Origin: Macrophomina tecta
Taxonomy: Eukaryota > Ascomycota > Dothideomycetes > Botryosphaeriales > Botryosphaeriaceae
Direction of reading: 5' to 3'
DNA: 64,000 nucleotides
Assembly: GCA_024180945.1 (NCBI GenBank)
Contig: JAKSGN010000002.1
Span: forward strand, 2,790,001-2,854,000
Shown here in pieces: positions 55,913 through 64,000 of the stretch. Every line of letters begins with the position of its first letter. Within the stretch, counting starts at the first letter, position 1. Position numbers and translations under genes: made by a program. A model generated the notes under the pieces. That model did not search any database. It was not told where the DNA came from and worked only from the letters and a program-made list of their open reading frames with translations.

Positions 55913-58900
55913 ATGGCTTCCAACACCTCTCCGGCCGGCAACGGCCTGCCGCAGATTACCATCGAGATTCCGGTATGTCTAACCGTGAGATTCCCCTTCC
56001 TGCGTGGCTCCCCCAATTGACTCCTGCGTCTCCAGGATGGCGACAACAACACTGCCCCCGACAACAGCAACAACACACCGCCTGCGACGGATTCCCCGGA
56101 GGCCACCATTTCCCCGAGCAACCTGACGGCCGAGCCTGTCGGCAAGTATCGCGACCGGGCTATGAGTGGTAGCACACTGGCTCCAGGGAGCCCGCATCTG
56201 GCGCCACCAAAGTCCGCTGGGGGCACATCAATCAGCAGCAGTGCCAGCTTATTTTCCTACGAGGAGCAGCAGGATGCGCTGAAGCCGGATCCAGGAGCGG
56301 AGGATGATTTCAAGGTCGAGAACAACTCTTTCGCCTTCTCGCCCGGCCAACTCAACAAGTTGTTGAATCCGAAGTCGTTGCCGGCATATGTTGCTCTAGG
56401 AGGTCTGGCTGGTATTGAAAAGGGCCTTCGGTCCGACCGCAACGCTGGCCTGAGCGTCGACGAAACCACGCTGCAGGGCACCGTCAGCTTTGACGAGGCT
56501 ACGAAGACGGCCAAGTCCTGGGAGCTGGAGAATGGGAGCACTAATCCAACGGGAACTGCCACGGCCACAGCTGCCGCCGGCCCTGCCGCTACCGCCGACT
56601 CAAACGCTTTCGCTGACCGCATTCGCGTCTTCAAGCGCAACGTTCTGCCGGCCAAGAAGCCCACCCCGCTGTGGAAACTCATGTGGCTTGCCTATAACGA
56701 CAAGGTCCTCATCCTGCTCACCGTCGCCGCCGCCATTTCCCTCGCTCTTGGTCTGTACGAGACGTTTGGTGTCGATCACCCCCCGGGTTCTCCCATGCCG
56801 GTCGACTGGATTGAGGGGTGCGCCATCTGCATTGCCATTGTCATCGTTGTCCTCGTCGGAGCCCTGAACGACTATCAAAAGGAGCGTGCATTCGTGCGCC
56901 TGAACACCAAGAAGGAGGACAGAGAAGTCAAGGTGATCCGCTCTGGCAAGTCGTTCCAAATCTCCGTCCACGATCTCCTGGTCGGCGACGTTGTCCACCT
57001 TGAGCCTGGAGACCTTATTCCCGCGGATGGCATCTTCATCACCGGGCACAACGTCAAGTGCGATGAATCATCTGCAACGGGTGAGTCGGACCAGATGAAG
57101 AAGACTGGCGGCGATCAGGTCATTCGCCTTCTCGAGCAGGGCCACTCGAAGCACCAGGACTTGGACCCATTCATCATCTCCGGCAGCAAGGTCCTCGAGG
57201 GAGTCGGCACATATCTCGTGACCTCGGTCGGTGTCAATTCGAGTTACGGCAAGATCCTCATGGCCATGCGCCAGGATCCCGAACCCACGCCCCTCCAGGT
57301 CAAGCTTGATGGCCTCGCGGGTGCCATCGCCAAGCTCGGTAGCAGCGCTGCAGCCTTCCTGTTCTTCGTCTTGCTCTTCCGTTTCCTGGGCACTCTCTCC
57401 GGCAGTGACATGACGTCCAACGAGAAGGCGTCTAAATTCATGGACATTCTCATCGTCGCCATCACAGTCATTGTTGTCGCCGTTCCCGAGGGTCTCCCAT
57501 TGGCTGTTACTCTGGCATTGGCCTTTGCGACAACTCGCATGGTTAAGCTGAACAACTTGGTCCGTATCCTAAAGTCATGCGAGACCATGGGGAACGCCAC
57601 AACCGTCTGCTCGGACAAGACGGGCACTCTTACGCAGAACAAGATGACCGTCGTCACGGGAACTTTCGGCGAAGATCATTTCGATGACAAGAACCAGCGC
57701 GGGGATGAGCGCCGCTCCACCGCCTTTGCCAAAGATCTGTCTGCCGATGATAAGAGAACCCTCATTGAGTCCATTGCCATCAATTCGACTGCTTTCGAAG
57801 GCGAGGAGGCTGGAGAGGCCGGCTTCGTTGGTTCCAAGACTGAAACTGCTCTGCTCGGCTTCGCTCGCAACGTGCTCGGCATGGGACCTCTCGGTGAAGA
57901 GCGTGCCAACGCACAGGTCGTCCAGCTCATGCCCTTCGACTCTGGCCGCAAGTGCATGGGCGCCGTCCAGAAGCTTCCCAACGGTTCCTACCGCTTCCTC
58001 GTCAAGGGCGCTTCCGAGATCCTGCTCGGGTTCAGCACCGCTCTCTGGACCGCGAATGGTGAGGTTGAACTCGACCAGGTTCGTCGTGAGCGCTTCGAGG
58101 CCATCATCAACGACTACGCAGTCCAGTCACTCCGCACCATCGCCCTCTGCATCAAGGACTTCCCCCAGTGGCCCCCGGCTGGAGTAGCCGCGGAAGATGA
58201 TCCCAGCACCGCCAATCTCGACCTCATTCTCAAGGACATGACGCTTCTTGGTGTTGTCGGTATTCAGGACCCCATCCGGCCCGGTGTTCCCCAAGCCGTT
58301 GCCAAGTGCCAGCATGCCGGTGTATGCGTTCGCATGGTCACTGGCGACAATGTTGTTACTGCAAAGGCCATTGCCACGGACTGCGGCATCTACACCGACG
58401 GCCTTGTCATGGAAGGCCCCGTCTTCCGCACGCTCTCCGATGAAAAGATGACCGAGGTCCTCCCGCGGCTTCAGGTTCTTGCCCGCTCATCCCCTGAGGA
58501 TAAGCGTATTCTTGTGACAAAGCTGCGCTCCATGGGCGACATTGTGGCAGTGACTGGCGACGGTACTAACGACGGTCCTGCACTGAAGGCTGCCGACATT
58601 GGGTTCTCCATGGGCATCGCCGGTACTGAAGTCGCCAAGGAAGCCTCGGCGATTATCCTGATGGACGATAACTTCACCTCCATCTTGACTGCCCTCATGT
58701 GGGGACGCGCTGTCAACGACGCCGTCCGCAAGTTCCTCCAGTTCCAGCTCACCGTCAACATCACCGCCGTGCTCCTGACCTTCATCTCCTCCGTCTCCGA
58801 CTCCGAGATGCGATCCGTGCTCACCGCTGTGCAGCTCCTCTGGATCAACCTCATCATGTAAGTTCCACCACCAAGCCTAAGCCTCAAAAGAACAAGCGCT

Positions 58901-59614
58901 AACATCACGCTCAGGGACTCCCTCGCCGCGCTTGCCCTCGCCACCGACCCCCCTACCGAGGAAATCCTCAACCGCAAGCCGCCTCCGCGCACCGCGCCGC
59001 TCATCTCCATCATCATGTGGAAGATGATCATCGGCCAAGCCATCTTCCAGCTGGGCGTGACCCTGATCCTGCACTTCGGCGGGCCGCACTTCCTCAACTA
59101 CCCAGACGCCGAGCTGCGCTCCGTCATCTTCAACTGCTTCGTGTGGATGCAGATATTCAACATGTACAACAACCGGCGCCTCGACAACCGCTTCAACATC
59201 TTCACCGGCGTGCACCGCAACATCAACTTCATCATCATCAACTTCATCATGATCGGCTGCCAGATTGCGATTGCCTTCGTCGGCGGCAAGGCGTTCAGCA
59301 TCGTGCGCATCAACGGCCCGCAGTGGGCGATTTCGGTCGTTGTCGCCGCGTTCTGTCTGCCCTGGGCCGTCGTCGTGCGCCTGTTCCCCGACAGCTGGTT
59401 CGAGGCCGCGGCCAAGTTTGTCGGCAAGCCCGTCGTGCTCGTCTACCGCCCGCTCAGCCGTGGCAGCAGCCGCCTGGGCCACTGGATCAAGCGCGTCATT
59501 TTCAGGCGGAAGCCGAAGGACGCGGATGAGAACGAGGATGCAACCGGAAGCGACTCGGACGCGGTGATTGTCCGCGGTAATGAGGATCCGGAGAAGGGTG
59601 CCAAGTCGGCGTAG
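55913..59614 (+). CDS. pmc1: PMC1-type P2B calcium-transporting ATPase
   Basis: Exons 55913-55972, 56036-58857 and 58915-59614 encode 1193 aa. It is a P-type ATPase with the TM4 motif VAVPEGLPLAVTLALAFAT, the phosphorylation site CSDKTGTLTQNKM (Asp about 546), the nucleotide-binding KGASEILLG, and the hinge GDGTNDGPALKAADIGFSMG. PEGLP in TM4, VVLVGALNDYQKERAF after TM2 and the N-terminal extension match fungal vacuolar Ca2+ pumps (Pmc1, Aspergillus PmcA). It moves Ca2+ from the cytosol into the vacuole; expression is usually controlled by calcineurin/Crz1, though I did not establish a binding site here. The C-terminal tail is short and acidic (DENEDATGSDSD). Confidence 0.94.
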
Positions 59615-61887
59615 ATACGGTGGAAGAGTAGTCATTTTCCCTGGGGTTTTTTGTTGGCTCGTGGCGCTCTCTTGGTTGCCTTTGTTGTTGTCCCTCCTCC
59701 CTGCGCCATCTCATGTCCGATACGAATAAGTCTCCCAATAGATTGTATGTAGATTCATATACCCAATACAGAACTTAATCCGCAAGCTCCAAGCGATCGG
59801 CCCCTTGTGTCATGCTTCAGCCCGGGACAGGTCGATACGCTAACAACATATCTTCCTGCGCCACGTGGGCGTTGCATTGGACCGGAGACGTCTGTATATC
59901 TTGGGCCGCGGGTGGACGTCGAGCGCCCGTAGATTACAATGCCAAGAGCAGAGTTCGCCGGATAACGTGACCCGACCTGTCGACTGTCGAGTCGGGTGCA
60001 TTTCCAGCAAAATGCCGCAAAAAAGTGCTTGTTCCCCAATCCGAGTCTCTTGGAAGATGTTCGAGAATGCACGCCACGCTTCGGTTAAGGCGAGCAAAGG
60101 AAGGAGAACCCGAGAACGGAACAGCCGAGGCGGTCGGACGTGTGCCAAGCTCATTTGGCATAAAGGGGCTGTGCAGCCAAAGAGGTATTCTTCAGGCTCT
60201 TCCCTTCGACACTCAATAAAAGCGGCAGGTGTGATATTTCTTTTGAGTCAACCTTGCGCGTAGCCTCGTATGGGGATACTGAACAGGGTATGTGTTTCGG
60301 GCATCACGCCAACGCTTTGGGAGAATGGAGCACTGCCGAGCGGTGGAGTCCTCATCGGACAAGAGATGAAGTGGTGGCTATGGCCAGAATCTCAAATTCC
60401 TTGAATCACACGGTAAAAGTGAGGCCAATTCCGAGGGATCAGCCCAAACCTGGCGAGCCGTATTCTTGCACGTGAAAAGGGCCGCGGCCGACGAGAGAAG
60501 AGCCGAGATATCTCAGGAGTGGACACATAGCCACCCATCTCGGGCAGCAAGCCCGAGTCCGGGCCGTCACTCTTGGAAGTGAAGGCTGTGTTGAGATGGT
60601 TACGGCCAGGGGGAAATGACTTCGGTGATTCTCCAGTAAGCTCGCACTTGTCGCGACCATCTCTGTAAGATTGGCGGATAGGGAAGGCCCGGAGAGAAGG
60701 TGGCTATGGAACCAGTTTACTCTGGGCGCCTGATTCAGTACCCCATCCAAAACCCAAGCTTCCGAATATGGTGCACTTTGACGAAGAATACTCGCGTCCG
60801 GAATGGCGCAGCCGATTTCGTATCAGAAAGCACCGAAGGATAGCTGGAATGTTGATGGAGCCTACTACCTAGGATATGCCGTCTGCACAGTCATGGAAGT
60901 GACGGGATGATGGTCCTACTGTGAGGGGGAGCATAAGGTGCAGCGCTGAATCGCTGACGCTGAGGGATGCTGGCGGGCTCTCATCATCGATGGTGGATCG
61001 GAGAGTCTTTGGCTGTCTTCGACCCCCAACCAACACAAAGACCGCTTATGAATCCGCGTTCAAGAAAGGATCGCAGCCTGATAGAATGGAAATGGAGTTG
61101 CAGCGACATCCTGGGATAGGATGACATGGGCTACCAGTGGGGCCAAAGGGCTTTCAGCTAGACTCCTGACCTATAGTCTGCGGAATCGTGACTTTTCTGT
61201 GGGTGAGATCTGCCTGAATGTTCAGGTAGATGGGGAGAGACGTCCTAAGGCCGGAGGGTACCTAAGCATAGTCCCAAGGACCCAGACAGTACATCACACA
61301 GCGGAGATGGTTCTGGTAAACAGGAGCCTTCTGTGGTACCGGGCAAGGCATGAGCCGCCGAGGATTCTGCCTGAATGCCAGAATGGCGGCGACAGATCGT
61401 TCTTGATCTGCTCTGGCACGGGGTTGCCGGTAGCGCGGGCGGTGGTGAGATGACGTGTGTCTTTGAGCAGCGCGTATGGGTCCTGCGTAAGCAGAAAGAA
61501 CGAGTGATTGTCAAAAGCCAGTGAGAAGACGCTTGGCGTATCAAGGCGTTCGAACTTAGAGGGTGAAAAGTGAGCGTGAGATGGTGTCGAGATGGGAGAG
61601 GCAAGGCTGATGAATCTTTCGCCGGGTATGTCGGCACGGCAGCTCGGCATATTTGGACTGGTGTTTCGTGTCATTCGCGCGCCCGCTTCCTTTCTTTTCG
61701 TCACGACAGCTTATTGGCAACTGTGACTGCTGGGTGTCCATGTGTATGTCATTGCCCTAACGTGTCTGGAGTGATGCAGAGGCACATGAACGAAACTCTC
61801 CCAACTAACTACAAGCTCCCGCGTCAAATACCCGCGCATCAATTGCCTTCTGCTGCCTGATACCGTCTTTAGCAGCACCTCTCTTGT
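59615..61887. other. Long intergenic region
   Basis: About 2.3 kb after the Ca2+-ATPase with no supportable gene. Short frames on both strands lack motifs. I see no tRNA-like or other structured RNA gene. Confidence 0.5.
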
Positions 61888-62442
61888 TCACACCCTCACA
61901 TCCCCCTCGCGCTCCGTCAGTCGCTCTTCTCCAACCTTCCGCGACCTGCCCGGACGCCCCAACCCCCGCTCATCATCCACCAAAAACAACGACGCCGCCA
62001 CCGCCTTCACCGCCGCGCTTACCACCAGCGCGCACCATCGCGACTGCAGGATTGCGGCGGCGGCGGTGAGGAGTGTTTGCAGCAGGCTGGAGAGGAGCAG
62101 CCACCAGCGCTGGCGGGCGGCGCCGAGCACGCCCGCCGGGAAGAGGCCGAGAGAGAGGAGGATGGTGGGGACGGAGAGCATTAGGGAGGCGGCGCGCCTG
62201 TCGAGCAGGGCGACGGCGAGCATGACGGTGTTGGCTGATGGGTGGGCGCGGCTTGGTGTGGCGTGTGGAGGAGGTGTGGGTTGTGACTGCTGACCTGTTC
62301 GGTCGGAGGCGAAGCATTGGAAGTCGGGCTATGAGACAGCGTCTTAGATCCCGATTGCGAGGGCGAGGAGGAGAAGATTGAGTTCGAGCAGGTGCGATTG
62401 GACGTCGATGTTGTGCTTGAGGAAGCCCGACAACCTTCGCAT
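61888..62442 (-). pseudogene. Truncated DUF1275 (YoaK-like) membrane protein gene
   Basis: A two-exon frame (62442-62295 and 62234-61888) is in phase and reads as the N-terminal half of a DUF1275 protein: NIDVQSHLLELNLLLLALAIGI, then DAVSYPDFQCFASDRT and NTVMLAVALLD, then ARQRWWLLLSSLLQTLLTAA. Codon 33 is TAA (62344-62346) exactly where family members have Gln (GIQDA). The usual C-terminal helices are missing; after AAAAILQ the sequence becomes charged and unlike the family. A CAA to TAA change is what a C-to-T mutation at CpA would give. Inactive unless the stop is a sequencing error. Confidence 0.62.
62344..62346 (-). other. In-frame TAA stop in the DUF1275 gene
   Basis: The stop replaces the Gln of the conserved GIQDA motif; the next residues (DAVSYPDFQCFAS) continue the family sequence without a shift. 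Confidence 0.65.
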
Positions 62443-62660
62443 GGCACTAGTTTTGGGTAGGCAACTTAAACGCTCCTTCATCGTGGTAAAGTAAGGCACC
62501 AGGTACGTGAGCAGTCTCTGGCCAATGGCTTTGCGTTGCCAGGGTATTATTTACTTTTCTACATGATGTGGAACCGCACGACAGCCTCGCCGAACACCGG
62601 GGGCCTTATGCCCAGACGGCGATTGTCACCTTGCCGCCTTCTCGGACCTTGCTCACGCCT

Positions 62661-63770
62661 TCAGCCGAGTATTGATGCCGTTAAGATGCCGCTGCCGAAC
62701 ATCGCCGCCACACTGGCGAAACTGGCCCAGGAGAAGGTCACCAGTCCGCTGATCCCATGGCCCGATGTACATCCCCCCGCCAAGCGAGCACCGAACACCA
62801 GCAAGAGTCCCCCGAGCAGGGATGACATACTGGAAGCGTCTGCGGCACCCGCTCTGACACTGTGGAGTGCGGACTCTGATGCCATTCTCGTCACCACTAC
62901 ACTGCTGGCCAGGACGCCTGCGGCGAAAATGGTTGAAGGCGTGAGAACAGATACCCGCTTACCGAGCCCGACAGCGCCGAGGATCGCTTGGGAAATATTC
63001 TCGTAGGCAGTCGACATACCAATGGTGTGTCTGGTCAGCAAGACGGTTGCTGCCTGAGCAGCACCAATGAGGATGCCGCCGACAACTGGCCCAGCAAGAC
63101 CTGGCCCACTGCCTCCTTCTCCACCCAACGCGTTTGCCAGCTGAATGAACAGCACACAGACCACCTCCCACGCCAGTAGCAGCACGTTGGTGTTGACCCC
63201 AAATGTCGCCTGCAGTGTAGCCTCCTTCTCGGGCTTGCTGTTCGGTGAGTTGGGGAGAGAGGTGGTCTCGGCCGGTGCGCTGGCCTGTCTCCGCTGGAGC
63301 GATGGTGAAACTTTGAGGTATGCGAGCGCTCCAACCATGCCGCCGAGGACCACGTACAGCCCGCTCCGAATACCCGCGGCCATCTGCACTAGCGATGTGC
63401 CTGGACACGCGCCTGTGAGAGCCATGCCGGCGCCAAGCAGCGCGCCGCCGATGAGGTTGCCGTCGTAGGCGAAGAGCCCGAGATGGCGAGGGACCCTCGG
63501 TTTGATTGGTGCGAAGTGCAGACGGTCTGCGAGATGCACGGCGAGCCTGGAGCGGCATGTATCGTCAGTGCGATGCAGCAGCGCGGGCAAGACAGGGCAG
63601 AGGGAAAGGCCTTACGCTCCAGATGCGCTCGCTGTGACGAAGATCTTGAGCATGGTGAAGTCGACAAGCTGCATTTGAGCCTTGATGAGGGGAGGAGAGT
63701 AGATGCCGGCTGCGGACAGGGCCGATCCGAAGAGAGCCCCTGCCGTGAATTCTCCTGCGGCGCTTGCCAT
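62661..63770 (-). CDS. YeeE/YedE-type sulfur transporter
   Basis: Exons 63770-63616 and 63546-62661 give 346 aa. It is a polytopic membrane protein with two related halves, each ending in the family's cysteine motif: GMALTGACPGTSLVQMAAG in the first and GARLAGGCTSGHGISGL in the second. Helices are visible as GGALLGAGMALTG, VLLLAWEVVCVLFIQLANAL and AAGVLASSVVV. The bacterial family (YeeE, thiosulfate uptake; YedE, selenium/sulfur) suggests import of thiosulfate or another reduced sulfur compound, but fungal substrates are uncertain. The start at MASAAGEFTAGALFGSAL fits the first helix. TATA-like box at 63853-63859. Confidence 0.87.
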
Positions 63771-64000
63771 GGCTTTGGGCGGTGGGACGGTCTCGGCGGG
63801 GTGGTTGTTGCAATGATGCTTCTCGCCCCTTTCGGCCCCCGAAGCCGTCTTGTTATATACTGGATGAGGAAATAAGGAACTGCCAAGAATGGCAGTAGGG
63901 GGGCGAGGATTCCTATGCACCGCATGCTCCAGAGCTTCAGATCCTCATGGTCGCCGAATTCAGGTCGCCGAGGAGCTCCAGGTGGTCGCCGATATTAGCG
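63771..64000. other. Promoter region of the sulfur transporter gene
   Basis: The last 230 bases hold the upstream region of the minus-strand transporter and no further gene. Confidence 0.5.
63853..63859 (-). promoter_or_regulatory. TATA box of the sulfur transporter gene
   Basis: On the minus strand it reads TATATAA, about 84-90 bases before the start codon. Confidence 0.5.

Noticed and set aside
55369..56226. 285-codon minus-strand open frame
   Set aside because: Low-complexity Arg/Ala/Gly-rich translation without motifs; it overlaps the first exons of the Ca2+-ATPase and arises from GC-rich DNA.
1..64000. CRISPR arrays, phage or bacterial operon features
   Set aside because: Spliced eukaryotic genes throughout; no regularly spaced repeats were seen.

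Overview
The window is nuclear DNA of a filamentous ascomycete (Pezizomycotina). Genes carry several short GT-AG introns (mostly 50-80 bases), lie on both strands and are separated by 0.3-3 kb. The gene content is typically fungal: Zn2Cys6 regulators, PDR-type ABC transporter, CYP monooxygenases, pectin lyase, rhamnogalacturonan lyase, DUF1996 and GXWXG/DUF4334 proteins, and a small secreted cysteine-rich protein. The pectin-degrading enzymes and secreted proteins suggest a plant-associated species, perhaps a dothideomycete; the genus is not established. No viral, plasmid, CRISPR or rRNA/tRNA feature was seen.

Layout: 1.7-2.5 kb, secreted cupredoxin (-). 3.8-12.3 kb, a housekeeping block: SMN (-) and the NOP15/NIFK-like ribosome-assembly factor (+) share one promoter region, the UBA/UBX protein (-) and the VAP/Scs2 ER tether (+) share another, then glutamine-hydrolysing asparagine synthetase (+) behind two GCN4/CPC1-type boxes. 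13.3-14.7 kb, alpha/beta hydrolase (+). 17.5-18.9 kb, secreted pectin lyase (+). 20.6-21.4 kb, a decayed NmrA-like gene. 21.9-33.7 kb, a three-gene metabolite or detoxification cluster: CYP monooxygenase (-), Zn2Cys6 regulator (+) and full-size PDR ABC transporter (+), with a diverged duplicated element between the first two. 35.6 kb, 128-aa secreted cysteine-rich protein. 36.4-37.1 kb, GXWXG/DUF4334 protein (-). 39.0-41.0 kb, second CYP (+). 41.1-42.3 kb, coiled-coil protein of unknown role (-). 43.2-46.8 kb, rhamnogalacturonan lyase (PL4) and L-rhamnose mutarotase in tandem (-). 47.2-48.4 kb, secreted chitin-binding (CBM18) protein (-). 49.0-50.3 kb, frameshifted RTA1-like gene (-). 51.2-52.2 kb, secreted DUF1996 protein (-). 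53.1-54.5 kb, Zn2Cys6 regulator with an abrupt C-terminus (-). 55.9-59.6 kb, PMC1-type Ca2+-ATPase (+). 61.9-62.4 kb, DUF1275 remnant with an in-frame stop (-). 62.7-63.8 kb, YeeE/YedE-type sulfur transporter (-).

Functional links: the lyase releases rhamnose-rich oligomers from pectin and the mutarotase interconverts L-rhamnose anomers, so these neighbours form a plausible rhamnogalacturonan-use pair, with the pectin lyase 25 kb away. The CYP/regulator/transporter trio resembles a small tailoring-plus-efflux module without a backbone synthase; two of its genes contain introns best explained by GC-AG splicing (three in total). Several secreted, inducible or cluster genes have a TATA-like box roughly 60-140 bases before the start codon; I did not notice one at the housekeeping genes. 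Four genes (NmrA-like, RTA1-like, DUF1275 and possibly the 53-kb regulator) look broken. All exon maps were made by eye from splice motifs and reading-frame continuity. No clearly undescribed system was found; the trio and the rhamnose pair are the best leads.
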